This document shows, one piece after another, positions 47,101 to 59,952 of a stretch of 64,000 nt of DNA. The notes under the pieces were generated by a model. That model was not told where the DNA came from, did not search any database, and saw nothing but the letters and a program-made list of their open reading frames with translations. Within the stretch, counting starts at the first letter, position 1, and every line of letters begins with the position of its first letter. The DNA comes from Siderastrea siderea. Lineage: Eukaryota > Cnidaria > Anthozoa > Scleractinia > Rhizangiidae. Where the stretch lies: the NCBI GenBank assembly GCA_964030785.1, contig OZ034971.1, positions 35,883,804-35,947,803 of the forward strand, given 5' to 3'. Both the position numbers and the translations under genes were made by a program.

Positions 47101-50021
47101 ACAGCTTCAAGTTTTGAGAACGCCGTCCGTTGATCTTGTCATTAGTCACTGCCAGACCATCTGTAACCATCTTTCAATCAACAACGAGAATGAAAATGTA
47201 TCGCGCGAACAGTGCTTAACAAAAACGGCGGTTATGGAAAGCATTTACACCTTTCTTCAGGATAGTGCATTAAAGAACAGTGAAGCAAAGCTGCGCCTCA
47301 AGACTACACGATGTATTTTGGTTGAAGGAGGAAGAAGGTTCATTCTGCCTGAACAAGCTGTACTTGAACTGTACGAGCATCTTGAGATTAAGCCATTTCT
47401 GTACAGAGTACCTCCGGTGTTTGGCAAGTTTCAATCATTGTTTGAATCTATAGGGTGTTCCAAGTATGTAAAGCCTAGCCATTACGCCTTGGTTTTAAAG
47501 ATGTTGCATGCGAAATGTCAGAGTGACGATTTGCACCCAAATGAGCTTCGCACTTGCCGCAAAGCGGTGGAAGGATTCTTCAACAGTCTCCAGCTTGATA
47601 CAGAAGATCTGTCCACCCTGTCTAAATTGTACCTACCAGCGATGCCTTCAGGTCGTGGCTCTACGAATAAGCCCCTCAATACCATTCCTGTCACTTTGTG
47701 CCGATCGACAGAGCTAATATTTGATGATGCTCCTACTTATGGCACTCGAATCCATGGACTTAATCAACCACTTGTGCTTGATCTCAGCCTGATGAACGTA
47801 AGCTGCAAATCTGGCATGGACAACTACGAAGACCTGATGAAGAAATTGCCTCCAGCTGTACGGCCCATGATGCTTTCCGCTGTGGTGAAAGAAACACTCA
47901 TTGATCCAGAGAATACGGCTATGGTGACAAGTGGAGCCGTAAACGCATTGAAACAACAGCTGTCCTCTCTACAGTTTAGCCGTGGTATTGCCAGGATTAT
48001 TAAACACGCCAACTTCCGCAAGAAAGATTTCGAAGAAGGCGTAATTGCAAGTATTGAGAAAGGTCTTCGAAGCATCCAGCTGGTTGCTGTACAGAGTCTG
48101 AAGACCTCCCTTTTATACAACAACAAAATGATTCCGGGAAGTGAAGATGAAGTGCAGTATTTTAAAGAAAGGGTAGAGTTGCCTGATGGGGAGATTTGGA
48201 GAGTGTACATCAATGCAGCGACAGGAATGGCAGATAGCACTTGGTTGTCAACTTTGGTTGCCAACGTAATTGGCGAAATGTACGGAGAGCTTCTTGGGAT
48301 GAAGGCGCTTGTCATTCCTGAGATGTTGCGATGTTCTCCTGCCGCTATTGGCATACTACTGGATAGAATGGATATTCGAAAAGATGATAGCTTCCATGCT
48401 GCAGAAATGAATATCTATCCAGAGCCTGGTACCTTAATTCCAATCGAAGACCATCATTTGCTAAATGACGCCTTCACAGAATTTGAACCTGGAGATTATG
48501 TAGGTTATCAGCTTTACGACCCTAGTCTTGACCAGCTGGAAGGCACTGCAACCTACATCTACGCAATAGTTATCGAAGAGGTGACAGATAAAGGCGCTGA
48601 TGTCTTGACGAAGAGGTACAGAATATGTATTGGACACGACAGGGAACCAGTTGTGGTCGACGCTACTGATTTGCATGAATTCCATCGTCTAAGAGAGATT
48701 TTTGACGGCCAACCAGAATGCCACAGAAATAGGCAAGAGGTCTTTGAAGAAATCTCGAGGATATTGGAGGACGCATGGGAACTACCAGAAAAGCAAAGAC
48801 TACAGATTGTGAAGCGACTGTACATGCAGTGGGATCCGCAGAATAATTTTGGAGATGAAGAATTCTACAGGGGTGTTTTGCAGCACATACGGGATGAAGT
48901 TACTCGCCTTGGCGGTTCTTACAAAGATTTGTTCTCCTCTTTGGAAGCCCGTGCAATGGAACATGGCTCTCAGCGGAAGGAATACAGGAGAAAGTTCAGC
49001 CGACAGTACGGCGCTTGGGGATCTTCATCAGGTCACTCTGCATGGCGGAATCTTCCTCCAAGTTTTTGCACAAGGAATCCTCAACCAGGAGAAGCCAGAC
49101 GCTGGTTCAGACAAGCTGAAGTCGACGTTCGTGCTGGTTCAAACGAAATTGCCTCGAGCAGACCTTCTTATGAGTGGGCATGCTTTAAATGCCACCAGGT
49201 AAAGGATATCTTTATTTGTTCCATTCAAAGATTGCACTTTTGGCCAGCCATTGGTTACGTCATAGATAAATTAGGTTGCAAGGCGCAACATGTAGCTTCA
49301 GCACAGTGGTAAGTACATTATATCAAAAAAGTATATGTTCGAAAATCAATAAAATAGAAAAACTTTGGTTTTCTTCTGCTCATACGTTTTCCTAGTGAAA
49401 GCAGTTAAAGTGTCTTTATAAATGAGGTTATCGCAATTCCCAATAAGGACTAGGTTAATAATTAAGTTTAAGGTTTTGTCTTTTCCCACAAAGAGGACTT
49501 TAATAAACCAGAGATGCCTTACATCATCATTCAGCCGTTTAACTTAAAACACTGTATGTCCTGGAGATAGGATATCTTCAAGGGAATGAGTACTTTGAAG
49601 ACCATCAGTTTTTTTTAAATGCCAGTCAAACGACCATAAAAAGAAATAAAGCCCTTCAGAGTCCATAAAATATTGCATCCGATCGTCACAGATGGTCAGG
49701 GTTAATTAATGTAAACTAGAATATTATTTTATGTCTTCCTAGGCTGCTGAGAAGGCCCTAAAAGCCGCACAGTATAACGTAGACGCGGAAAAAACGAATA
49801 TTCACAACTTGGTTGTGAATTGCTGTGGCTTAAATGACGTTGAATTAACCGAGTTAGCGAGGCAGCTGGAGGACCTTGTGATAGATTCGGCACGAATGCG
49901 TTATCCCGACAGAATGTCCTACCCCAGGATCCCGAATGACGTGTATTCACGCGATATGGCAGTGGAGGCCCTGGGAATAGCTAAAAAAATTGTGGAACGT
50001 GTGAGAGGCAGACTGGCTTGA
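32122..50021 (+). CDS. SACS: Sacsin (three-repeat Hsp90-like ATPase, degenerate J, HEPN), apparently intact
   Basis: Predicted exons are 32122-32125 (ATGG only), 32809-32897, 33346-33456, 34366-34513, 35007-36012, 36119-36690, 38082-49198 and 49743-50021. All joints are GT..AG and in phase; total 13326 nt, 4441 aa, close to human sacsin (about 4.6 kDa-thousand residues, from memory). The start was chosen because ATGG|CGGAAGGG gives [12 protein letters not shown] in frame. Three sacsin repeats each carry a Hsp90/GHKL ATPase site. Sacsin is a giant co-chaperone of the cytosol and mitochondrial surface that also organises intermediate filaments. The C-terminal HEPN domain is split over the last two exons. 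A ubiquitin-like N-terminus is absent. No frameshift or stop was found. Cnidarian genomes may hold several sacsin paralogs, so orthology is likely but unproven. Confidence 0.88.
32809..35300 (+). other. Sacsin repeat 1 ATPase region
   Basis: Exons 2-5 encode [12 protein letters not shown] (from residue 32), [22 protein letters not shown] (from residue 104) and GTLFRFPLR. These are the Asn-box, the lid/G2 glycine loop and the catalytic-arginine motif of Hsp90-like ATPases. This repeat is split by four introns, unlike repeats 2 and 3, which lie in one exon. Confidence 0.85.
36886..37462. mobile_element. Possible TIR element in sacsin intron (weak)
   Basis: ATCAACCGTTTCAACC at the left and ACGGTTGAT at the right are inverted. 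Internal TTTCAACCAA/TTGGTTGAAA phrases recur. No clear target duplication was found. The host intron is 36691-38081. Confidence 0.35.
40231..41000 (+). other. Sacsin repeat 2 ATPase region
   Basis: It begins [27 protein letters not shown] starts at residue 1394 (codon 40331), then [32 protein letters not shown] and [10 protein letters not shown]. All expected ATP-site residues look present. Confidence 0.85.
43354..44060 (+). other. Sacsin repeat 3 ATPase region
   Basis: It begins [29 protein letters not shown] starts at residue 2432 (codon 43445), then [38 protein letters not shown] and [10 protein letters not shown]. The glycine loop reads GQYGVGF instead of GRFGLGF. Confidence 0.82.
48730..48920 (+). 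other. J-domain-like segment lacking HPD
   Basis: [17 protein letters not shown] then [14 protein letters not shown] match the helix II and loop position of the sacsin J domain. Where J domains have His-Pro-Asp, this reads Asp-Pro-Gln (48833-48841, residues 4228-4230). HPD is required to stimulate Hsp70, so this J domain should be inactive for that function if the reading is right. Confidence 0.65.
49088..50021 (+). other. C-terminal HEPN domain of sacsin (two exons)
   Basis: Residues about 4313-4441 run from [13 protein letters not shown] through [25 protein letters not shown] to the stop at 50019-50021. They match the sacsin HEPN, a helical nucleotide-binding/dimerisation domain. The intron 49199-49742 falls after Gln in phase 0. 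Confidence 0.82.
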
Positions 50022-53000
50022 GGTACGTAATTTCACTCGAAGGCGGTTTCTGCGTAGGGTTAAATAGATGCATGAGAAAATCAAAACAGCAATGAACCAA
50101 CCAACCAACCAACCAACCAAACCAATCAGTCGTTCAAAAAAAAAAAAATAAGTGAAAAAAGAAAGGGACCCCTCAATCGATCGAATTAATCCTTGGTCCG
50201 ACAGTTTATCAAACATTCGAACAATCAAATTGAAATCAACTAATCAATCAACCAAACAAAAAAAGAATGAATCATTGAAAAGACCATATGATCAGTATCA
50301 CAGATTTGTGTAACGTTGATTATCTAAAATTACTTCACACTGTCTTGTTTTATTTTTGAGAAATCCTTTTTCATATCATTTAATATGGTCCTTCTTTCTA
50401 TTTTTTTCCTTAAAGATTTTGAAACCAAGCAGCAGCCAGACCAGTTACAACATAACGCATCACTGTTTTCATCAAGACCTGCTCATCAGAATGCATTATT
50501 GATATTTGTTGAAGAAAAAAATCCCGAGAATGAAAATTAAGTAATCCCAAATTTAGTGTTGTAGAATACTTTAAGGCGAAGAGGACCAACCGTCAGGTAA
50601 CGCTGAAGGGCTTGTATTTTGATATTTACACTTGAATATTTCTATACAGGGTCAAATGTTAGAACTACGTAACAAATTGAAGGTTTGGCTCTCGTGAATA
50701 AGAGGGCTGACTTGTATGGAGTAATTTGTTCTCGGTTATGGCAAACAAATAACACTGCCCTTCTGGTAATGAAACTGTTATTTGTTTTTGTTTCCGCCGG
50801 CTTTGAACGCCGGCTATCCTCAGCCTTTTAGATTCAGCCTAAGTAAGCTTTTCTGAGATACCTCAAGTGAATAGGTTTAGGTTTTTTCTTTTCTCGATCG
50901 GGTCAGGAGTTTGTCATCGTTTGTTAATAAACAGCACATTTCCAGAAACAAAACAAAAATCTCGCCAACAAAAGAAATTGAACAATGACCCTTTTGCGAC
51001 TTTCTTAATGTATTTAGAGCTTCTGACAGAAATTAAAGTTTCCTGTTTGGCATTACCTATTTAGACACGTTTTTAACAGGCTGTTTGACAATTTCAAGAG
51101 AAGCCAATGATTAGTTAGATTGTAATTACAATTATAATCACGATTATCGTAATGATTATAGTTTTACGTTAGAGCTAGAACACCAGTGTAGCTTCTGACT
51201 CAAATGGTTGCGTTGTTATTATCGATGCCAGTAGAATCTGTGAGTTCAACGAGGGCGCAATTATGAACAAAAAGAAATTTACCCGGCCTTTTTTTTGGGG
51301 GGGGGGGGGGTCTTTCTTTCGTTTATTATTGTTTGAAAGTAGAATATATAAACAGACTGAACATTTTAAAACTGGTTAGAAAGAATTTCCAAGAGTTTTT
51401 AGCACAACGTTCTCTTAGACAAATGGTCGTTATGAAGAACTGAAATAGTGTTTTAGTTAAAATTAATTAACTACTGTAGTCGTTTGTGGCCTCTCTTGAA
51501 CAAAAAGGAACAGTGACAGATATTACTTAGAGGGGCTTTTATATCTTTGTATCAGCTATAAACTAGCATTTACCATGCTCAATTAATCAGGGATAAGATT
51601 TTAAGATATTGATAGTACTAGTGAAAGCAGTAAATTCGTCGGAGAAATTTTAGGAGTGTAACAGGCGCGATTTTGTTGCTGTAATCCTGTACTTTCAACT
51701 TACCGTAGTGTAGTGTTTTAATTTTTTTTCCTAAAAATAAATAATTTCTATACCGTGTATTTTTGTATTTTAGATGATCATGGAATAAAAAAGGAATGGA
51801 TTCAAAGGCAATGAATTTCAAAGGAACTTCTGTTCTTTTCTTTCTACATTTATTTGTTTTTCTCGCTGTCATAAATTAAGGTTATATGTCATACATACGA
51901 AAACCATTACGTCATTGGTTAATGCTATCAAAGGGTAAAAGAAAGTGGATCTTCCGAGAAGGCCTGGGAACAGTGCGAGCTCCCCTTGAAAGGGCTTCTC
52001 AGCAATTTTACTTCACCAGTGGTTTGAAATATTTTCGTGGGAGAGGTGCAGGGGATCTTGGGTTGGAGCTAGATGGACAAACACTCTTTTTAAGCAATCA
52101 CTTTTTAATAATGACGTCATCACTTCACGTTCTGGTAAAATTATAACATCGTGCAGGCACAGTGCTCGTTACATGGTTTCATATGTTTTGTCGATCTGCG
52201 TGAGGCTGGGAACTAAGGTGCATCGAACATGGCTTGTAGAGTCCTTTGGGTTTCTGAGAGGTGCCTCCTTAAACCCGGAGTGGACAATAAGTAGAGATAT
52301 TTTCCATTCCCACGAGGTTTGTGTTAAATTCACCAGCTGGTGCCGCCGCTGAGGGCGTGGGACAAACACACAGCAAGAGATGAATATATCACACACCCCT
52401 GAGGGACGAGTAAATTGCGTGCTTAATTTTTAGTTGACGAGTTCAGATGAGGGGTTTTCTGATGAAACAAATAAATACTCATCTCTCCACAAGGCCTCAG
52501 AGGGATTCGCACGTCACGGATGAAGTCGGCCGATAAACGACTTCTGTTTAGTTGGAGATTTTGCATGGCTTAACTGCGAACGAAAGGAGAAATGGAGCCG
52601 AAATATACAAGGGATCGTCTTTTCATGATTCGACTAAAAGAACGAAGTGTGTTTTCAAACGGGAAAGAGAAGAAACATTTTAAAAATTCAAAAGTAACGC
52701 AACTGGCAAGAGGTGTTACATTAATTTATGTCAAAATATGGTTCTTTCAAACGTAATATTAATTTTTGGCCAATAGATTGGTCAGCGGGAGTTTGACTTT
52801 TAAAGTTGTCATGTTCTTGTAGCTTTCTATGTCAGCAGATAAGCTTCAGTTATTGACATTCTATTTCTTAATGGCAAAGAAAATATGAAGAGGAAAATGT
52901 AATCCATTTTTGTGCTTTTCTATCAGCTAATGTTTCATCCCCGGCCAATCCCTTTACAATGAAGCCGCCACAATTTTTTTTTACAGAAGTTGTCATTTGC

Positions 53001-53834
53001 CAACGGACAGTGAATATTTTCAAACCACAAGAACGAAGCCATAAAAAGCGAACTAACTCAAAAATAAGGAAATCTCGGTTGGTTTTTGGTGATATGTATT
53101 CAGATTGAAGGTTTGGGGATTTCGATTACCGAATGATTGACAGCAGCATGGAAACATAGCCATTGGTTAAGTTCTGAACTAAAAAGTTGAGGTGTTTTTA
53201 TATTTTGCAAATTTGGAAAGGAGTATTTTTGTGAGTTTGGGCCGATAAATCGGTACGCGTAAGTTAGCCTTTTCCTGTTTCCTCAGACTTCCAATAAGAT
53301 AATGGCTTCCAATAAGATAATGGCAGCAGTATCGAAATGCACCCGTTGGTTGCCTGTTCTGAGCTAAAGAGTTCAAGTGTGTTTGAAAGGGCAGTGTACC
53401 ATACGCCAACTATTTATTGCGATGCTGATTTTTTTTAAGTTGCAACACATTTCGATCCTGGCCATACGTAGCAAAAGAACCTTAGTATTGTTCAGAAAAC
53501 TAGAAGAGTAACACTAAAAAAAAATGAACCGTCAGTTTTTGCATTTCTTGGATTCCAACATGTTTTTCAGCTTCTTAAGGTAATGACAGGGGACATAGCA
53601 CACGCTATGTTGACCTAATTAAAACAGTCACTCTAACTCTTAACTAGTTCTCGGTTTGTTCTCAGCCCTGGATTAACCTCAGCTGAATTACAAATCAAAC
53701 AGCCTCGCCCAAATTGTGCTTCTCATCTAATATTCACAGCAGCTGGAAACTGGATCAGGTGATAGTTCTTCAAAACGACTTGCCTAAAAATGTTCTTAAA
53801 TGTTTATCAATGTTGGCTTTTAGATTTATCAATT
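50022..53834. other. Sacsin 3' flank and intergenic sequence, no recognised gene
   Basis: It contains a CAAC tetranucleotide run (50096-50122), a candidate AATAAA near 50926, a T8/G12 run at about 51290-51310 and a local tandem TTCCAATAAGATAATGGC pair near 53288-53323. Open frames are short and unrecognised. Confidence 0.5.
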
Positions 53835-53915
53835 ATCAATGTCGGCTTTTAGATTTTGCTCCCTCTTTGAGTTACATATACTTTGATTGTGGTTAAATGT
53901 TTCCTCGCCTCTCAG

Positions 53916-56900
53916 GTTTCAGAGCTAAAAGGCCAGTTGACTCAAGTTGCACGGAGCAGCTCAGCCACATCTAATAACATCCTCCTGAGATCGGCCATGA
54001 TGTCACCGTCCTCTGCTCCATCTCAGTACGATGAAAAACACCGTTCAGTGTTGAAGAAGATGGAGAAAGACCGCAAGGACGCTCAAGAGGTTAGACGAAA
54101 CTTAGTTTGCTTCGTAAATTTCATTTGAAACAAACAAACAAATACCAAACCGCTTTTCGGACACCCACTTAATACGGACACCCCGTTACTACCGGCAGTT
54201 TTCCTAGTCCCGACCCATACACTCCTTAAATGCAGACGTTTTAACTGCTCTCAACGTAACGGTGTCCGCGGGGTAAAACTGTTCATCTGCAACGATACTA
54301 TACTGCACTGTACCCGTGATTCCGCGATGTCTCCTTGGGTGGGATGAGGGTGGTGGTGGGGTTGGGCCGGAGTTCTTAAATCCAAACACAGCTGACATGT
54401 TGCATTTTGAGAGCTAAGTTCTAATTTCTATAAAATTGTCATGTTTTGGGGCGTTTATCTACGAAGGCATCCAAAATGCAACTGTCAAATTGTCTTCGTT
54501 GCAAAATATACTTGTCTCTCCGTGTCTTGCTTCTGCTGACATTCCACGATTTGATATCACGAGCACTTCAGGAAAAATTTCAGTGCTGCACATGTAGATT
54601 TCTAATGTTATGCAAATCATAATTACAATCGAGCTTTGCTGTGTTTTCCACGCAGGTTTGAAAAACTAGTTAACAAATAGATTCCATTTGCCCATGCGTG
54701 TGCACTATGATAACGCACACAGATGGTATCAAAACGTGGTAAGAACCGGCTCGTAGCGTGGCTGACTTTCTTACCACGTTTTGACGTCCTCTGTGCGTTA
54801 GCAGAGCGCACAAACACAGCCAAATGAAATCTATCTTGTTCTTAACTTAGTCTTGATATCGGTTACTCCGCGCAAGATAGGCAATTTATTATTGAAGATC
54901 TTCGTAGTGATTGTTTGCGTGCGTAGAACTTAGTGGCTTTTTACGTCATTCGTGGGTTTTAACTTTAATAACAAACTCCTCTAGACCAATCAAAACGCCC
55001 GTTTTACTCTGTCCATTGTGTAAAAATAGTTAAAGTGAACAGAGTCTAAAGTATCATAACTTCATTCTAAAATTAAAGTTATATTGTTTCACTGCAGAAA
55101 ACGCAAGCGGAGTTAGAGAGCCTGGAACAAGAGCACACCAAGCTTCAACAGAAGCATGACGCAGCCAAGGCTCGCAACAAGGTGTTGGCCAGTGAATTGA
55201 AAGGACTGAAGGCTCAAGTACAGACTCTGCTAGAGAAAGGCGCTCATGATGACGAGCTTATTGCAGCTCTCATGGTAAGGTTAACCTCTTTGTGAGTTTA
55301 CAACTGATAAAAGTAATAATAATTATTAAACAGATAACGACGTTTCTTGAGATGTATTTTTGGCGCTTTTTACGATGCTTTTGTATATAAATAGTTCCCC
55401 GTTATGGGGCCCATGAAGCGTCTAAAGCATGCTTACATTGTAACAACAGTGTGTTTGTCCGTAATAGTTCTGTTAACACCGTGAGGAAGGACAGTAAAAC
55501 TGCTCGAAACCTAGTTAATTATTATTATTATTATTATAATTATTATTATTATTATTATAATTATTATTATTATTATTATCGCAACCACAAAATAATCCCG
55601 AAAAAAAAAGACGATTAATTTCAAAATATATTGTTGCCTTGAATCTCTAGTAAGTCGCAAAACGTGGGGTACAAAAATTCACCTATTTTCCCAAATTTGC
55701 ACGAAGGTTGGATAATACTAATCGTTTCATTGCAAACGTGGAGTAGTTTTAGCACAAATTTAATTTGTTATTGGAGCAACTTATATAGTTCTATACCTCA
55801 AAATGCTATTTAAAAGCCTCTTGATATTTTGGGCCCCAGGTCGTGAAAACGGGCGTCAAATCTCATAGGCTAATTTCTAGAATAACCCTGTTAGAAGAAA
55901 GGGTGGTAATTGTTCACTGTGGTAGGTACAATAATTATGTGTACTATTGTTCATCTCATGATGTACTTACTTGAGACTACTTACACTACTGCTACATCGT
56001 GAATACATCGTGTACTGTATCATTCACCGTAGTAGTGCCATACAGTTTGGCTCTAACTCTAGTGTTCTGAAAGTGCGAAATATAGCGAACATTAAACAAA
56101 ACATGTGCACCACAGATTCGATCGAGGAAGGAAACAATGAATCGGCCCACCTCTATTTGTTAACAGCGTCTGTTTTCTTTAGAGGGAACAACAACAACTG
56201 AAAAGTGCCGCAAACAAAAATGAAACTACCCCACAGCCACCCCCAAAGTCTTTGACCACGCCCCAGAATAAAGCTCAGATAGAACATTTGAGGCAGGTAT
56301 GCCAAGAGCGCGATGGACGAATACAACAACTAGAACAAGAGCTAGGAAAGGCGAGACAAGAACTGCAAAACACTACACAAAAGTGCAGAGAATTATCGGA
56401 GCGTGAGACTACGTCTGTAGCTTGCAGTACCGAGGATTTGCCGACGAACGAGGAAAGAGTTGAACATGCTGCATCAGGTTACGGTTTTGCCGATGTCGGC
56501 AGTCAAGGTGCAAGAGCTGTATCAGGCTTTGGGTTCGTTAATAGCTCTGTAGAAGGATCCATACCACAAGGACCTTACTCACAGAGTGCGGAGGAGTTAG
56601 GATCTCAAAATAGCGGGTACGCGCCGCCAAGGAAGCACCTGCCCCCCGAAGGACCTAGTAGAACTCAAACTCCTTCCGTGCCCGGCAGTCCAGCTCGGCG
56701 GCACGTGATGTCCAGAGGAAGCGTACAAGGTGCATCGGGAAGGGGCTCTGCTCAAGGATACCAGCTTCCTCCCACACCACCCAGTGGGGGGCGAGGAAGC
56801 AGGGGCCGAAGGAATAGTGCTGGAGGCGGGTATGTGTGATTTGAAGAAGCATTTTTTTAAACTTATTTATAGCTTACCTAACGAAAATAGAGATAATCTC

Positions 56901-59570
56901 TGGCGGAGGGTTGGATTTACGTTAACTTGCCGTTAACGCCAATTAAATTCTCAACCTATTGATAACTGAATTTCTAGCTTCTCATTAGTTCACGTGCACG
57001 CTGATTATCAGCGAATGACCTCTTTTCACTTATTCCACTCGCGCTTGTTGTATATAAATAATAATAAAGTGGTGTTTATCAGTGGTTATTTTTAACCTCT
57101 TCCAACATAGACTCGTGGACTAATTGTAAAATAGCATGTGCGCGAACTGATCACGAACCTCGCATGCTTAGTAACCAGGCAATTGGACCCATGACGCCAC
57201 GAAAAGTGTATTTTATAAACTAATTGCGATTTTGAGACGGCAATTCTGCATTATATTGACGACTAGTTGGAAGAAAATATATTCCGTATTGGGCGGAGTC
57301 GCGAAGCGACGGAGCCCAATACGGAGAATATATTGAATTTCTGTTTTGAATGGAAGGAGCGCGACGAAAACGGCGCGAAATTTTCAACCAATCACTGGCT
57401 CGCTTTTGGCACGTCAATACGTAGTTATATTGACGTCTCAAAAACAATCGAAAGAAACTGAGAATCGTGATACTGTAGGGAATTGATACACCTTTAACTT
57501 TGTAGGTGTTCTCGTATAAGTCATATCCACTCAGTTACTATGATAAACTATGGCTTGTTTAGAAATCACATTTGAATCACATTTGATCAGCGTTTCAAGC
57601 ATGTTACATTTTGCTCAACCATTGAGTCCCTTCTTTGACTTATCGCTTGTCAACAGTGAGGAGGTACAGTTATTAAGATCTCAAGTGCACGAGAGCAAGT
57701 CCCTGTGCCAGGCTGCTGAGGTCGAGAGAGATCGGCTGTTAGAACTGGTGTCACTACTTCAAAGAAGGTAAGAGCTGAGGATGCTGGTGTCTTTGTTGTT
57801 GCTGTCTTCACAACAAAACAAGAAACGACAAAACAGAACAGAACAAGACAATACCTGTGAAGCTCCTGCCCCGTGTTCCAAATGCGACTCTGCCAAGGTT
57901 TTAGCTTCAAAAGCCAATTCCTTGTCATTAGAAGACTGTGGAAATATATGTTGCTGCCCATACGACAAGACAGTGATTATGTCCCTAAGTCATCTTGGAA
58001 AGATTGATTCAAACCTTCGACAAAGGCCCTTACCTGTCGTATGGTCGTAGAGTTTGATTAGTAAACGAAATGGTCAAATGATTACTAAAGCATGGCCTGG
58101 TTGTCCGCAGCAGGATTAGGCTAACCCAGGATTAGTGTCAATTTGGAATTCAGCTTTACCATTTATATTCATGTCAATTATGTTCGTTGTGCAAGTTGAC
58201 TTGAGTCAATAGGAGATACTATTCCCAGTTTGAGTAGCCAATCAGAGCGACCGAAAAACACTATCCACTGGCTTGGTACATACTAATAATAACTATTCCA
58301 CCCTCTCGTTGTATCTGAAATTATTTTTCAGAGTCGATGAAGCTAAAAGCATTGAGTTGGTTGCGATCAACAAATGGCAACAAGAAAGGCGTCAAGTGGC
58401 TCACATGGAGAAACAGCTGAGTAGAGTGCAGGCGGGTCAGGGCGTGGCCAAAGGAAAGGGGAAGGGGTACGGAACAGGGAGTGGAGTTCAGGAGCGACTG
58501 GCAAAGATGGAAGAATTGGAAGAACTTTCAACCAGGTAATAAGAAAGGAAAATAGAGCCAGTTTTTTCAAGGCCATGTTATAAATAAAGTCACAGATCTG
58601 TTGCCGTTGAGATGATATCTCAATTGTGTTTATGTATCCCCTCGTCTCCTAACCTATACTTTTCTCCTATTTTGTCATGGATGATATTTTTGGTTTTTGT
58701 TTTCCTGACACCTGTGCGATTGACAATGATTGTCTGTACTGATTTAATCCTTTCTCGCTGGTTATTCTAGCTTACAGACTCCTCTCGACATTATGCAGAA
58801 CGACTTTATATAATACCGGTTTGAATCTTTTTCCACCGTGTTTGTTTACTTGATACCGGTCCAAAGTGTCATTCTATTACAAGTCATCCCGGTAGCTGTA
58901 CCGGATTTTCATTGTGGTACGAAAACTTACACTGGTACACAAGGTTTGCATCTTTTCCGTAATGAAAGTTATATCGGCAAGATAACACCCGTGCATACAC
59001 TCCCCACCACAAACCCCTCTCACTTTCTCCTTCCGTTAACCTTCAGTGATAAGGATCTTTTTATGTTTCGCTTGTAAAGGCGAAACAATCATGCGACCCA
59101 TATACGAGAAAACAAGAGCGCTGCGAAGATTGGTCGTGATCACTGTTTAAATTGCAGTAGAGAGAAGTGAAAATTCTCAGAACGAACACAACACTTAATT
59201 ATTGTAAAAGATCTTTTGCGACAGTTTCCACGGTCACTGATATTCAGCTCTGTATTTTGTTGTACTGACGATAACAGTGGAAACTCTCGAAACATGTCTT
59301 CTTCGAAGATGAAAAGTGTTGTGAGGTTAGTGAAGTTTTGACTGTCTTCTGAGAGGCTGTATTACACCCTGGTGATTGTATGTCTTTGCCTTGTCGTTTT
59401 ACAGACTCACCATTCAAACGGATGAAAATGACGCGTTGAAGGAAGCACTCAACTCCACTCTGAAAGCGAAAGAAGAGGACTTGAAATTTTATCAGGAAAT
59501 GATGGATCAAACCAAGAAGATATTCTTACAAGGACTCCGGCAGTTTAGACAGAACTCAGCACCCAGCTAG
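53916..59570 (+). CDS. CCDC13: CCDC13-like coiled-coil gene, copy B, lacks upstream exons
   Basis: Six exons correspond to copy A: 53916-54089, 55098-55274, 56183-56829, 57657-57767, 58332-58535 and 59405-59570 (TAG). All splice sites and frames are kept, with a few amino-acid changes (for example Met to Thr early in the second, and Leu-Ala-Ile to Leu-Thr-Ile in the last). The exon found at 753-857 in copy A is not present upstream of 53916, because the duplication begins inside the preceding intron. The copy therefore has no visible start or promoter. It may be an untranscribed partial duplicate, or the second haplotype of the same gene placed in series by the assembly. Confidence 0.68.
55517..55579. 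repeat. (ATT)n microsatellite, copy B, expanded
   Basis: ATT runs broken by ATAATT, about 35 bp longer than the matching locus in copy A (3063-3089). Confidence 0.85.
57284..57323. repeat. Imperfect hairpin, copy B
   Basis: CCGTATTGGGCGGAGTCGC, loop GAA, then GCGACGGAGCCCAATACGG. It is related to the perfect hairpin at 4698-4734, but the central bases and part of the right arm are in the opposite sense. Confidence 0.7.
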
Positions 59571-59647
59571 CTCGCAAAGGATCGGGGCATTGAGTTGTGT
59601 ATATATAATATTTAAATATTGACAACATTCAGTTGCTGCACCTGTGA

Positions 59648-59653
59648 AATAAA
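59648..59653 (+). terminator. AATAAA poly(A) signal, copy B
   Basis: Same context as 13030-13035, about 80 bp after the stop. Confidence 0.6.
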
Positions 59654-59952
59654 GTTACGTGTCTTGAAGTTTCAACTAATCAAGTTGGCATCTCTTACTA
59701 AAGTCTGTTTTCCATTGAAGGGGCAATCATAACTGTAAGTATGAGAGAAATTACCAGAGGCCTGGAAAAATACCCCAAATCGGGATGCCTAAAGGAGTAA
59801 TTTCGATAGAGTGCATAAATCTTACAAAATCGTAGCTAAAAAACTACAAAACCATAGCATGTAACCAAACTACCCCCGCCCCCATCCTTATTTACACCCT
59901 AATCCCGGCAACGGTCAAAGGAAAGAAAGGGCACTATCTTTTTCGCTTGATC

